DNA of 64,000 nucleotides from Mantis religiosa (GCA_030765055.1 CM060954.1:106888645-106952644), one strand, 5' to 3'; counted from the stretch's first letter, positions 43,928 through 58,969 are shown. Numbers and translations are program-made. The notes: generated from the letters alone by a model not told the origin.

Positions 43928-46900
43928 GAAACTTATTGTATATCATATCCAATTTTTGGGAGCACTAGCTACTAATTATATGTTAGGAGCATTACAAAAA
44001 GGGATTTGCTATCCTTAAATTAACACGTGGCCAGGTGTCACTGATTAACATTCATGTCTTCTTTTGTTACTGACATTAAGAATCCTTGCAGGATTTGTGC
44101 CTCGTCAACCAGTTTCATATATTGCTCTCTATCTAAGTATGTATATCCATCTTCTAGTTTCAGATATTTTTATATTATCTCCCAAGACATTGAGATATCT
44201 CTTTGGGTCCTTCAGGATGTCTATATAAATTAGTTACTGATTATTACTTATGTCTTCTTCCTTTAATGGAAAACAGAAAGCCCTTCTTTGCCTGTTTAAA
44301 TAGTTTTAGTCTTTACCGTCCACCCAAATATATCCATCTTCTGATTTTACACCAACCATAGACCCCGATTTTGATCTTCATCTCTTTCATGTGCCACTAG
44401 GACGTCCATATGAATAAGTGATGTAGTTAGAATCTCAGGAACCTGCCAATTTATCGCCCTCCGCATCTCACACAAAAGCTTAAATTGTGTTGACACTTGC
44501 GCATGCTTCCGTGTTTATCAATTCCACAGATATTAATGAAATAAAAGCTACTCTATCATTTGCATGGTTGGTCCTGTGTTATTTGCGCCCCTAAAATCTA
44601 GACAAATTTAAGGCAATTTGGCTACGCTTTAACTTCATGAAGATAATCACCACCTGGCTTTCCTGTTCTTATTATCTCCATCCTTTCACATTAAAAAAGG
44701 TAAGTAATGGATTGAGAAGTGAAGTGCCGCGGCAGGAGTTCAAACCCTGAGGCGTGACAAGTACTGGTAGGAGAATGGCCTTCCGTGCGCCCAAACCGAC
44801 TCATTGCACCGTGTCATTGACCGCACATCGATACCATAACCAAATAAGCCTGAGGGCAGGTTTCTGAGAATGGAAACTGTAAGCTAATACGCGTAAAAAA
44901 TCTATACACTAAAGCCGCAGAGGTCCATTAACTCTTACTTTCCGTTTCTGAGAAATGGAACAGTGATTGTGGTTTGAGATCAGATATGGAGCCGCAGTGT
45001 CTCTGAGAAAACAAGCAGAGGACGGACCGGAAACTATAAACATGCCAACGTGGAGTTAATCATGGTCCTTGTTGTCCTATATTTGTGCAGGGATGGAGGG
45101 TGGGTTTGGTTCTAGAATAAATGTAGGCCTTCATCCCTCGTAAGTAGATGTAATGCTGCATTCCATCCAAGAATTCAACACGAAAAAATCTGTGCTGATA
45201 TGTTTGAATATAACTCAAGAACGAATGTCAATTAAACATGAAACTACCCATTTAACTTCAACATCTTCCAGGGATTCCACAGAAAGATTTTGAAGAATAT
45301 TTATCCCAGCTCCAACTAACGTTAAAAATTTTCGTGATATTAAATTTTCTTGAAAATGGCTGTTAACGACTTTGACTAAAATGCCATGTATGTTAATGAT
45401 CTATACTAAAATAATTTCAGCGATTGTAGACTTGATTTCAGAGATTTTAGACGTGATTATTATAAGCAAGTTCAGATAGACAATTCAAGGTCTGTGACTA
45501 AATATGACGTAGTTGTATTAAACCTAACTGGTATCATATGCTGATTAGCTGGTATTTAAATAAGATGGGTGAAATTATTGCATTAGAATGTCTTAAAAAC
45601 TGCTTACCGAGTATAGAAATATCACTCTTAGTAGCTCATTATTGGCGTTCTCAAGATTTAATGCCTCAAAGGTCTCTCAAATCTTGAACTAAGCAGCTGC
45701 CAGTGTGACACTGAACAGGGATTAACTGCTGTCTTGTATAACACAGCCTATTCTAGTGGCGTTTCTGCCTCTGTTCTGGTGGCCCAATCTGAAACACCAA
45801 AAACTGGATTTCCAAAGGTCATTGGTTCGGTTCCTGTGGTCTAGTTATTTTTTTCCCTTTGTCTTTTTAATACGTATCTCAGAAGAGGACATAGCTGCCT
45901 GAATAATAGCAGCATGGAAGTCATTCGGCACACACAAGGTATCCTGGACACAGTATGTCAGTCGTTCCTTCGCTGCTGTCAACTTGGCACTGAAAACGCA
46001 TGTCGCCATTTCAAACAATTCCTATAAACCTGACGTAAAGAGTTGGATTTACCTTTTATTTTATATAACTTCACCTTTAAACCACCTGACATTTAGACGT
46101 ACAGCATGTGAAAGTATTAAGGAGGATTCAACCTTTGTTAGAAATAAATGTAATTAATTGCATTGATAAAGTGAAATTACTCTGTAAAATGCATACATTT
46201 ATATAGGAATTAAACGTTTAGACAAAATATTAAAAATAACAAAACAGATATAAAAAATAAACAAAAACTGACAAAAATCTGAAAGAGACTCAAATTCGTT
46301 AACCTTTCACTTGAAAGCTAATGTCATAACATAACCATTGCGCCAGAGGGAATACTCCGACACGTCTTTTCATATATTGCACACTTATTATCAGTGGCGT
46401 ACTGGCACTTTAGAAACTTATAGCCGTAACTTCCATATTTGAACCAAGTACTTGTTTAAAATATCTCCACTTGCTCTTAAAATATTTTGGCGTAGTTCAT
46501 CAACACCCCATGTTTTCTTGAAAAACTTGAGTACCACTTCATTCACCGCCCTTATTACCTACCAGTCACCATCGTTTAGCATGAATCAACTCCTAATCAC
46601 TGCATGTACAAAGTCAAAATGTATAACGATGATTTGAACGATAGTTGCCGAAGCTTTCTAAACTTTAAAATCAGTACGAAATTAAGGGTGGTTGATATGA
46701 CGAACTTTTCAAGTATGTGAGACTTTTAAATCAACTAATGATATTTCAACATGATTTGAGCAAAATATGTTAAGTCCTATTTAATTTGGACAATGTGGCA
46801 GAGTCGTTAAGGTGCTCAACCCCTTAAAAATTATTTGACTGAGTCCAAACATAAACATTTTATAAAACTATATCTGTCTCCAAATGTTTATATCAATCAG

Positions 46901-47633
46901 AAATGTCGGTCTAGACTCCAGAACACATTAGAAGGATAGAAGATTCTGTAATGTGATCATCACGGGAATGAAGTCATTCGACAATAACTTAATAATCAAA
47001 AAACAACTAGCGCATCAAACAACTATCTACAGAAATCGCTGGCACTAAATAACCTACACCATGAATTAGTAACACTTCACATTTAGAATATTGTAATATT
47101 ATTCAAGAGAAAAAGAAACTTAGGAAGACCAAGGAAAATATAGAAATAGCAGTTAAATTGGGTGAAGGAAGAGGTCTAAGCTACGTGTTTGGATTAGTTT
47201 GGAATTGTAAGTTCTTCAGAAGAAACCAACAGTCATTTCTAATTAAAAAGAATAACTATTTCAAAATTCAAACCATGACAAATTATATCTTGGACATTTT
47301 TACGGCACAGTTAATGAAACCAAAGAAAAGAAAATGCATTTGATATTAAATGTGTGATTTAACGTGATCAATTTTTCTAAGGATTTTATTCTCCCTTACA
47401 ATTTACCAATAATACAAAAGCAATTCAGAATGAAGTGGACTTACACACCTTGATTTCTTGTGACAATTTTTTAAAAGTAACTCGGTTTTTCTGAAGAAAA
47501 AGAAACCCGTTAGACTCTTTTTGAGATATTAAAACATAATGAAGGATGTCCCATATAAAAAGTAGTTTACAAAGGTGTGGAGGACATTTTTTAAAATTTC
47601 CGTGTTATATCCTTAGAAGATAGTAAAAGTTAT
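43928..47633. other. Long stretch without supported genes
   Basis: About 44040-44430 looks like two diverged tandem units of ~200 bp (TATATCCATCTTCTAGTTTC and ATATATCCATCTTCTGATTT, each followed by a block like TAGGACGTCCATATGAAT). About 44700-45110 is GC-richer and may be an old retroposon. About 45245-45390 is an inverted dispersed AT-rich repeat copy. About 45750-45840 has a B-box-like GGTCATTGGTTCGGTTCC but no clear head. No exon or TE frame is convincing. Confidence 0.35.

Positions 47634-47720
<87 letters not shown>
47634..47720. repeat. (CA)n microsatellite
   Basis: An uninterrupted run of CA dinucleotides, 87 bp, in AT-rich DNA. Confidence 0.97.
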
Positions 47721-47721
<1 letters not shown>

Positions 47722-49700
47722 TTTTAAAAACATTTCTTCCTTTCTTTTGTATTCCTTGATCCCTAAAACTGTGTTACCGATGGAGAGGTGATGTGTATTT
47801 TACTCATCAAGAAAGTGAGACTCATTCAATAGCGACCCGTTTAAATAAACACGATGTTTTGGTTCCGGTTCTCATTATTTATAAATAACTTGTTATAGCT
47901 CTTCCGAGAGAACGTGCCGTTAGACGCCGGACACGGCAAACATTGTTTACTGCTACTTTATGCAACATCTTGATATCATCTCTTTTAAGTAGATTATATT
48001 CCATCCTGTTCACCGGAAAAGTCGTGATTTGTCCATTCCCCTGCAAACTGACAGTGACTTATAGTTATTAAAGTAATAGATGTATAATGTTTCAAATTAT
48101 GAGACGAGTAAACACCGTATGAACGCTATGACCGATTATCAAAAGCTGTAAGTACATGTTTATGCAATAGGAACTGGCATGAAACATGAAATAGCTTTAT
48201 GGAGTTACACACGTATACTTTCAGGTATGATAAGATAAAATTCATTCCAGGAGGAAGGGATGAAGCGAATGAATCACAGGAGGTTACAGGGCGTAGACCA
48301 CGGAAGTCCCTAACAATTCCAGGCTAGAAGACTTGCCCTGCTGCAGGAGCTGTATGGAGAGGATGTTGAGAACAACTCTCTAGTGTCCACTTTTATTCAA
48401 GGAAACATCTGCACTATTTGTTCGGCACCACCATACGCCACGAAGCCTATTAAAACCTGAACGATGAGAAGGATTGGAGCAGTTTAATGGGATGATGATG
48501 AATGCTGATGAATTTCTCACCTTTGGTGACGATCTTGAAGAAATCTCTTACAAAATCTTGAAGATTATTGATAATTGCCTTTTCTTCTGCTACTAATGTT
48601 GCAAAATACTAATTATAAATTAATAGCACACTAGCTATTGATGCCTCTATTATGCATCACATAAATGCATTCATTTGTACAAAGTAATACTGATATACAT
48701 CTATCATCTACGAATGTTCCTTGCAGAAGAAAGTTCTTTGAGACATAACAACTTCCTCTCATCTGAGGTTGTCATGGTTACACATCACCTACCTCAAATT
48801 ATATTCCTATTTCATTACGTATTTCAATTCCGTTAACTATTATTTTAACAACATGAAATATCTGTTACAGGATGATAAATTAAATGAATTTTATTTCCAA
48901 TGGTGGAAAATTCAATATAGTTTTGAGGTCCTCTGAATCCGAAAATAATCATTTTTAGAAAAAGGTCTGTGTGTCTGTGAACAGCATTAGTCTAACATAA
49001 AGAATCGGCTGAATACTAAACTTGGAATTGAGGTTAACATCTGTCAAGAATGCAACACAAATACAAACTGAATAAAATATATATTTGAAATATTTTTATG
49101 ACAAATGATATGTGGACGTATGGTGAATTTTAAGGCAATAGCCTCTGAAGCCATCTTCACTGTGGTTGACTTCTGCATAACTGGCAAACTTAAGAGATAC
49201 ATTAAAACTTACTAAATAAAAAATACAGATATTAAAATAATTTTCTGAAATACCAAGTCTATTTTGGGGGTCTTGGTCATGCAAAAAGAATGGAATTTCA
49301 AAGCTGTTGCACACTGATTAGCTCTTACAGATTTGACATAGTTTATGCCCACCTATTATAATTTACCTACAATAAAATATGTAGTAAATAATTTCTATAA
49401 ATCGTGATTAACGTAAAATAGATTCAAGGATAAGAAGTTTAAAGAATAGAAAACTTTGTGAAATGTCATATAATACTTTTATGTTTCTAATGCATTCTTA
49501 TAGCATAGGAAGTGAAACTGATGATGCATGAAATGATATAATAATTGATAAAGAAACGTTCCAACCTAAGTTTAAGTGGAATTTGGTGTACAGGTAAAGA
49601 TCACAACTCTAAGCCAGGTACGTCTAAAGCAGCTTGACCTATTTGGCAATCGTTCAAAATTATCTTATGAAATTGTATAAGGAACACAGAAACAACCCTG
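47721..49700. other. AT-rich stretch with one repeat block
   Basis: 48245-48365 shares ordered blocks with 33061-33220 (see there). About 48990-49070 has a remnant of the dispersed AT-rich repeat. No gene supported. Confidence 0.4.
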
Positions 49701-50210
49701 TGTTTTCAATGCAAAGCTCGTATGAGACAGCAGTACTACTGCCAGCCACATACACCTGAGTCAGAACTAGCAAGGACAGACAGGCGAACAGGATTCCTAA
49801 TAAGGCTGGCCTCCCTTGAACTGTTGTTCAAACATCCTGGGCGTGCACTACGAAAAACATTCCCCAGATGCGACTCAGTGCGAACAACAACCGTTAGTAC
49901 AACTCATGCAAACTAACGAGATAAACACCAGTATTCATAAAATTGTAGAAAAAGTGAATAGAAGACGGGGAAATTACTGTCAGCGGACCTATCGTGCACG
50001 GATATCCGTCAAAACGTGTACTCTGTTCTGGCTCGCCAGCTGGAAAGCTTTTTGTTTACTTCTCATATCCGTGACGGCCACAGCAGCGCTCTTTGGCGCC
50101 AGACTTTTAGTTTTGTGAGTTATTTGCTTTTCACAGTCAGTTTACAAGCTGAGGATGAGCAAACGTGGAGCAACATCGCACTTCTACTCGTTGTACTTCA
50201 GGCTTGAGAG
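49701..50210 (+). other. GC-richer block with unassigned open frames
   Basis: Composition rises above the surroundings. An open frame at 49816-50118 (100 codons) starts MNCCSNILGVHYEKHSPDA. It ends with a hydrophobic stretch suitable for one membrane pass (FCLLLISVTATAALFGARLL). Overlapping frames at 49722-49916 and 50016-50207 are equally plausible, and none matches a family I know. It may be an old repeat; I do not call a gene. Confidence 0.2.
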
Positions 50211-50495
50211 AATTTACGCATTTCTCGGCATTCTACAACTTTCCCCACTTACCTTAAACAGCGTACTGCAATTCAAGTGCGGTAACTGCATCATCTGAGT
50301 AATCGGAACGAGTTTCAAAATTGTTTATTATTCCTTACTTCCGAGTACGCGTATTCAGTACTAATTTTAGACGATATGTAGTGAGTAACAGAAACAGTAC
50401 TTACGCAAAAATAAAATTAATTACTAACAGCTGTTGAATATGGTGGTTTAAATAGCAAGGTCCTCAACATTAACCTGTAGATTGATTATCATTAA

Positions 50496-51790
50496 TGCCC
50501 GATTTCACCAACAGATGTTAAAATCGACGTTAACAAATATAACGTAACAATTGTCACAAGCTAAAACTAATGTTAAATTTCTTGCATTTCACCAACCTGT
50601 TTTCTGAAAATGTAAACAAACCTGTGTTAACGCCAAGAAACTTGTAAATATCACAGCTATAGAAGGCTATGGATGAGTCGTATTATTTTCTGAACGTACT
50701 ACGATGCGCTTTTGTTTTCATTTTCGTCTTCACAAATGGCGGATGAACAAAATACTAAATAAAGCCGTGAGACAAATTTCTCATCGACGGAGAAAGAATT
50801 GTTAATTGAAGTGTAAGGATATCGTGGAAAATAAGAGGACGGATGCAGTGAATGTAAAAGAGAAAGATGTCACGGGGAAAATATTGGAAACGAACTTAAT
50901 TCAAATGCATGTGTCACTACTACAAGCACCAAACAACTTGTCAGTATTACGTAAATTTAAAACAAGGTGCGAAGAAGGACAAGTGACTTGAACGTTTCAA
51001 GACGGCAGGTGGACAGTGTATTATCCACATAATTCAGTGAATTATAAAATCGCACAGTTATTAATACTTGAAGCTAAGGCGAGATCGTAATATTCCTTTC
51101 AATGCATGTTTTAACTCAGTATTACGTAAATTTAAAAGGAGGCGTGAAGAAGGACAAGTAACTTGAACGTTTCAAGACGGGAGGTGGACAATGTATTATC
51201 CACATAATTCAGTGAATTATAAAATCGCATGGTTATTAATACTTGAAGCTAAGGCGAGATCGTCATATTCCTTTCGATGCATGTTTTAACTCAGTATTAC
51301 GTAAATTTAAAACGAGGTGCGAAGAAGGACAAGTGACTTGAACGTTTCAAGACGGGAGGTGGACAATGTATTATACACATAATTCAGTGAATTATAAAAT
51401 CGCAAGGTTATTAATACTAGAAGTAAAGGCGAGTCCACCATATTCCTTTCGATGCATGATCTAACCTCTCTTGTACTTCCGCAGTAACCTTCATAGCAAC
51501 ATGTTTGGACAGTCTATACCTCCGTAAAACAATTTTCTTTGGATAGTTCCTCAAAATCATTTCTCCTCATAGTCCGTACTCTATTATAAATGCTATTTAG
51601 ACGGTCTTAAACATAGCAAATCGACGTCAACAGCTGAGTTCATGCTCGCCATCTTGACTATTTACAATTGTTAAGGACTTAACTTCAGAAATTCGGCTTG
51701 ATAGTTTAACGCTAACACTTGTTGGTGAAATGCAATTTTTGTTTTAACTATTGCGTGTTAAGTCTTAACATTTGTTGGTGAAATCGGGCA
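50496..51790 (+). mobile_element. PIF/Harbinger-like element, copy 2, with 175-bp triplication
   Basis: The termini TGCCCGATTTCACCAACAG and, inverted, TGCCCGATTTCACCAACAA are flanked by TAA (50493-50495) and TAT (51791-51793). The Myb/SANT-like remnant starts at an ATG at 50736 and is most legible at 50806-50991 (KCKDIVENKRTDAVNVKEKD). A block starting TCAGTATTACGTAAATTTAA occurs at 50941, 51116 and 51291, exact 175-bp spacing, whereas copy 1 has it once. No nuclease frame. It is a non-autonomous relative of 41334-42505. Confidence 0.75.
50941..51465 (+). repeat. Three tandem 175-bp units inside the Harbinger-like copy
   Basis: Units start at 50941, 51116 and 51291, each with GACAAGTGACTTGAACG-type, TTTCAAGACGG and GCATGTTTTAACTCAG-type blocks. 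The unit includes the end of the SANT-like remnant and the following untranslated part. Confidence 0.9.
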
Positions 51791-51793
51791 TAT

Positions 51794-52201
51794 GGCTTCT
51801 GTGGACACGTAATGAATTAAGATGGTGAAGTAGAGGGACGAGTCTACCACACACCGATATACGAGGATATCTAACAGGTTCTTCGAGATATGATTATGTA
51901 GTTAAACACAATAAAAGAGACAGTTTAAGTTAATATCCTCCGTTTTCAAGATTTGGCTCATGTGTTTTCTTCTGCTAATTTATACTCTGCGAATTTTCTA
52001 AATTTCTACTTTGTGGCTGCCAGACAATTATTTTTCTTTTTGCTTGTATCTTAACATTACAACCAGAAAAATGCTAATGCTGGAATTAAAATGCTATTAA
52101 GATAACATTATAAAGAAGGAAATGCGCCACCGATATTTAGTTTCAAATACGATTACCCTGAAAGAAAACGGAGCAAAATGAATGTAACCAATCAGCTTAT
52201 A
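51794..52201. other. AT-rich spacer
   Basis: Nothing supported between the Harbinger-like copy and the solo LTR. Confidence 0.5.
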
Positions 52202-52205
52202 ATAC

Positions 52206-52752
52206 TGTCGCGGTAACGGGCATTAAAGTTTCGGTACAAATAGATAACAGAAGGCGGATAGTGTTTCAGGGTAATCAAGAGCTTGCACAAGCAGTTAATG
52301 ATAGCGCGGCTAGTGTACACAAAGAGCCGGCAAACAAATATAGCTAAGATAAAGGACTTGCCGGCACAGATAGGATTTCACGTTTGGAAGGTTCTAGTGA
52401 TTTCTCGATTGACAGAGAATATTTGTTTTTCTTATTTTCTCGAGAAGTCTCTCGAATTATGAAAGAGATATATAAGCGATTGTGACACGCCAGCAGGACA
52501 GTTTTTGTGAAACAGTGTTGTAAAAAGAGTAAGCAGAGAACAGCTGAGAGGGTTGTTGAAAAGACAGTTGTGTTGTAACGAGAGCTAATGCAATCAGCTG
52601 TCACGGTTTGTTATTGTCATCAACCTTGGAAGACTGTGTTATTATGTGATGTAATGTTATGTGAGAATTGAACAGTGTATCTCTACGAAAATAAAGGAGA
52701 TTTTTAATCTCTGCAACTCGGCCTTTTAATTCTACGAACCCACAAAGTCACA
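52206..52752 (+). mobile_element. Solo LTR, gypsy-like, copy 2
   Basis: A 547-bp relative of 2349-2888, with the same start TGTCGCGGTAACGGGCAT and end CCCACAAAGTCACA. Promoter-like AGAGATATATAAGCG is near 52465-52479 and AATAAA at 52690-52695. Flanking 4-mers are ATAC (52202-52205) and ATAT (52753-52756), one base apart. It lacks an internal region. Differences from copy 1 include several short indels in the 5' half. Confidence 0.82.
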
Positions 52753-52756
52753 ATAT

Positions 52757-54888
<2,132 letters not shown>

Positions 54889-54954
54889 TTGTGGATGTAT
54901 GTTGTAATATCATAACTTAAAACAGTAAGTCTATTAAATAACAAATCTGGCATT

Positions 54955-55060
54955 TTAAGTTCAGCATCTTCCAAGTAAACGACAAATTTCACTTTATATT
55001 AGATTTTTTATGAAATAATTTTTACTAAAATACGGTATATTTAAAATATTTTCATGCCAA
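54955..55060 (-). repeat. Dispersed AT-rich repeat copy, inverted
   Basis: On the reverse strand, TACTTGGAAGATGCTGAAC and AGATGCTGAACTTAAAATGC match the conserved core of the family. The (GT)n tract lies just outside it. Confidence 0.45.
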
Positions 55061-55445
55061 ATCAAAGACATATTTTCTGAGAATAAATAGTAAAGCTCTC
55101 TTAATTCTGGATGACTCTTGATGGTAAGCTGTAGAATATTGATATTTTAATTCCACAAAAATTGCAGTCTCTTTGAAGCACACAATTTATGAGAAATAAT
55201 TTTTCTTGTGAAACTCTGAGAGATAGGTATTACTTAATTTTCTAAATTTTCAGATATGTATATATATACTTTTCTTAAACTGAAATTCGTTATTTTTATA
55301 TTTCTTGCTTATGTAAAGAAAATCGATTTTGAAAACCATCACATAGCGACCAGCTCTTGAAAGGTTTGACTATTGCTTAAGCCTTCATAATCCCCTATTT
55401 TCTTGGGTCTCCAAGGAAATATATAATAAGACAATTTTCTTTAAA
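55061..55445. other. AT-rich stretch, nothing seen
   Basis: AT-rich sequence between the dispersed-repeat copy and the LINE 3' end. I see nothing in it. Confidence 0.5.
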
Positions 55446-55449
55446 TGGT

Positions 55450-56230
55450 TATCTCAATTATTTATTTATTATCCAATTTTTAATTCCTATTTTACCCAAA
55501 GGTATATTAGGAATATAGTTTACAAATTTATGAATATAATGCAATTTACAAAAACATAATAAATTCAATATTAAGCTGACAAACAGTAAACATCAAGAAT
55601 AATAATTTAGTGTAAGAAATATTTTGTTTAAGAAAGCCATGAAATATTGATAAGTTTTGTAATTCATCAGAATATGTGTAAGTGGTTTTGAGAAAGTGTA
55701 ACCTAAGGATTGAAGCAATAATTCAAGTTCGTATCTTTCAAAACAGAAAAACGAGCAACCAAATAAAATGTGAGGGACATCTTGAAGATGATTTACACAA
55801 ATACAATGAAATGTGGATTTGATTTTGAATCGAAATAAGTAAGCTGAAAATTTGCCATGTCCAGTTAAGAATTGAGTGAGAACATAGGATTAACGAATTA
55901 ACATTTATGTCTGTCAGAAACTGTTGGGAAATATAAATCCTTAGTCAAAGCAGCACAATCTCTTTTTAACCAGTATTCATTCCATTCGTTGATGATAATC
56001 TCCTTTAATGTTTGCTTTACATAAGAAATGGGGCATAGAGTGTAAGTCTCTGGAAGATCTGAAGTCGCAGCTCTCTTTGCAAGCTCATCTTCACGTTCAT
56101 TTCCGGCAATCCCTTTATCTCAATTAGGGAAAATAATAAGTGTCTATGAAAATATTTTGTACAAAAGCAGGAAAAGTCTTGTGATTATGGTAGATGATGC
56201 TTTCCTGTCGTTGATATTAATCTGACAAGC
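55450..56230 (-). pseudogene. LINE 3' end with RNase H tail
   Basis: The reverse strand reads, with stops and frame changes, the end of a non-LTR retrotransposon polyprotein of the RNase H-bearing type. GIAGNEREDELAKRA is the last RNase H motif with its glutamate/aspartate pair. Then come YVKQTLKEIIINEWNEYW, LTGHGKFSAYLFRFK and ICVNHLQDVPHILFGCSFF, the region that follows RNase H in Jockey/R1-like elements. The cysteine-histidine end motif is eroded. An A/T-rich 3' untranslated tail runs to about 55450. The reverse transcriptase is absent (5' truncation). Confidence 0.7.
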
Positions 56231-56879
56231 AAGTGTTCATTTTTAAAACTAATGGTAAAGACTACATGTAGTACTGCAAACATCGTCAAAGTTAAGCCCC
56301 AAATTATAATCCAGTTTGACTAGCAGAATCCGAAATGCTCTCGGGAATGAGCTGCGGTGTGGCTTCACTCGGCTGCTGGATGGTCGTGGTTTTGGATCAC
56401 ACGCTAAATTTAACGCTTAAAAGGAACTGTCTTCGCATACAACACAGTTGCACGTTGTTGGCGCGCCATGAACTAGCACCATATGCTGCGGGCTAGCGGT
56501 AACACCACCAGGAAACTATTGTGTTCGCCACTTTCATTTACAGCAAACGGCATTTAATCCAGAAAGTAGAAAAAAAAAGTCTGTGTTGTATTCACATGAC
56601 TTTTACAAAACATTTATCTAAAACGTAAACATTTACGGAGTTTCATAACATATCTCGCTGTAGATATCATACAACTTACACTAAATATATATTTATTAAT
56701 TCACATATGAATTTAATGAATTACAATATGGGTATTATAATTCTAGAGGCTGCTACATCAAAATGAGGAAAGGAACAATATATGTTGAATCAGTTGTTAT
56801 TCTTCGTTATCAAGCTCTCTTTATAAAGCTGCTGAGTAGAGCTAGATAGAACGTTGAATAGAATAGGGATGGGGGATAT
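56231..56879. other. Stretch with a GC-richer block
   Basis: About 56320-56530 is GC-richer (GGGAATGAGCTGCGGTGTGG, GTTGTTGGCGCGCCATGAAC), of unknown origin. The remainder is AT-rich. Confidence 0.35.
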
Positions 56880-57515
56880 CTGGCAGGAGGGAGAAAGAAA
56901 TGTATAAGGTTTTTAGACAATGATTAAGAACAGGGTAGAGGGATTAGACAGACAAGTGACATGGGGGAAACTGATAATAATAAATCACTAAATGTGTACC
57001 TGAAAATAAAGAAAGAACGAGGAGAGGAAAAATATACAGACCTATGTGATACACATGAGAGGGAGGGTTTAGGTTGGTTAAGGACAGCAGCCACATTGAG
57101 AGGGACTTTACCAAAAGAGTGCATTTTATGTGAAAATAAAATAAGCATAGAGCATTATGTAGTGGAATGTAAAGAAATAGAAAGCTGGAGAAAATTAATG
57201 TGAGATAAGAACTGGGATAATAAAGGGGCTTACGTAGTAACCATAAAAATGATAACGTTGAAAGGAGAGAGAAAAGAATAAGGGAGGTGGAGAGATAAAA
57301 TCAAAGAGAAATGTATGAGAAGGGTAAGGAAGTTAAGAGGTAGAGAAATGGAGGACAACGGAATATTAGGTCAAGGTCGCATAAGGGCTGGAATAGAAGT
57401 AAACGACCAGTGAGTCAATGTTGGCTCGTAAATGGCAGCTGACAAGTTTATACTTAGAATAGAATTGGATAGTTGGAATTGTAAGAAAGTATTGTATGTT
57501 TAATTACAAATAAAC
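56880..57515 (+). pseudogene. LINE 3' end with Cys-His motif
   Basis: A plus-strand open frame at 56961-57203 (80 codons) contains LNVYLKIKKERGEEKYTDL, GLGWLRTAATLRGTLPKE and CILCENKISIEHYVVEC. The last is a CX2CX7HX4C knuckle of the kind found at the C-terminus of non-LTR retrotransposon polyproteins. A purine-rich 3' region follows and ends at about 57515 (GAATTGTAAGAAAGTATTG, then TGTTTAATTACAAATAAAC). The same tail occurs at 28795-28845. It is 5' truncated. Confidence 0.6.
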
Positions 57516-57829
57516 TACTATAAAGCTTAAAGGGAATAAAAAACTAAATATAATTCAACTTGTAATACTTACAGGTACCTAACAAATTAATTCAAAAATT
57601 AATGCAAGAAGATATTTTTAAAAACAATGTATTTGAATAAAGTAATAATTTATTCAAAGCTTGGGTATGGCTTTGTTTCTTTTTATTCTCTTATCCTCAT
57701 AAAGATGTTTAGTCTTGTTCTGATAATTCTGTCCAGCTTCATACTTCATACAGCTTAAAAAAAGTATTTTATATCAAGTTGGTGTTGTTGACTTAGTTGA
57801 TCAGTCAGTCCCTAGCCTATTGTTCCCAA

Positions 57830-58965
57830 GTTCAAAACTGGCCCAAACCGATGGTTCTTCTTTTTCTTCTTATACTTCATGAAGTAAGGTCTTTGAGATC
57901 ATCAAGAGATCGAGTTTATAGATCTTGTACATGGACGTCCAGCTCTACTTCTACCTTTAGGTTGGTGATTACCTGTGGTAATATCCTTTTGGCATCCTTT
58001 CTATGTGTTCTAACCAATTATTTATTATTTGATTTATTCTGTTGTTTAAGTTGAATATGTTTAATTTTGCTTTAATGTTCTCGTTATATATTTATCTAAA
58101 TGTGTATATCCTGCTACAGAACGCAAGAATTTCATAATTTTATTTCGGAAAATTTCATCTTTCTTCTATCTGATCTTATACGTGTCTGATTTTCACAGGC
58201 ATATTTAAACATGGTAAGTGCCATAGTTTTATCGAATTTTAATTGAGTTACTTTTAATGTTTTATTTCTCAACGTTCTTCTTACTCTTTCACACATGCTA
58301 TAGAATCTTCTTATTTTTATATTAATATTGTGACTTTGTGGGTTCGTGAAATTAAAAGTATAATTGCACAAACTCAAAATGTTCTCTATTTCCACCGAAT
58401 TACAGTTGGAACACTTGCCGATTACATAGAATTACGTAGCGCACACAATTACAATTCACCAGTTCGTCTGTCACAGGTCCACTCCGTACTCGCAATTACG
58501 TACAACTCCTCTGATGCGGGTACACAGTCTTCCAGTCCGTTCGCTAGCACGGCGCCCCTCCGGCTGCTCGCCAAGAACTGAACTGACTCGCCAACTGCAG
58601 CCCTTTTATGAAAGATCGCTGTTTCTGGAAGTCTCGCGGTTCAGTGAATCATCCCGACTGTACCAGACGTCAGGGGAAGGGGAAAGAGATGGCTAGTGAT
58701 GTTTTTCCAACCATCCCCTCGTTAGCACTATACAGATAAATGGGTAGGCGTGAACTTAATGCTTCCCGTCTGGCCCCCTACCTGCTGCTGGTTCTCTCGG
58801 GAATTCCGATATTCGGGTGACAATATCATTCTTTTGACAGTAGGATATGTTAAATCCCAGAGAGTTAAATTATTTAACTGTCCTATTATTTTATTTTTTA
58901 TTGCTATTTTACATCTTAATTGGTTTATCCCTTGGAACACCATTACTTTTGCCGATGGTGTTTAA
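57830..58965 (-). pseudogene. LINE reverse transcriptase fragment split by an LTR
   Basis: Reverse-strand LINE sequence of the same family as 15172-15965. From the right: KVMVFQGINQLRCKIAIKNK, IIGQLNN and DLTYPTVK (58965-58827). The solo LTR follows at 58329-58822. Then come NINIKIRRFYSMCERVRRT, LRNKTLKVTQLKFDKTMALT, and MFKYACENQ (58323-58132), and after further decay NWLEHIERMPKG near 58010. Reading across the LTR with one target copy removed restores continuous sequence, so the LTR entered an existing LINE. The copy is 5' truncated and lacks the active site. Confidence 0.75.
58329..58822 (-). mobile_element. Solo LTR, gypsy-like, copy 3, nested in LINE
   Basis: On the reverse strand it starts TGTCACCCGAATATCGG and ends CGAACCCACAAAGTCACA, sharing the 3' end of the LTRs at 2349 and 52206. 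A perfect ATAT duplication flanks it (58325-58328, 58823-58826). Reverse-strand promoter: CATAAAAGGGCTGCAG (58610-58595), followed by a block with GAGTCAGTTCAGTTC. The length is 494 bp. The middle is diverged from the other two LTRs, so this is a related subfamily. Confidence 0.85.
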
Positions 58966-58969
58966 GGGT

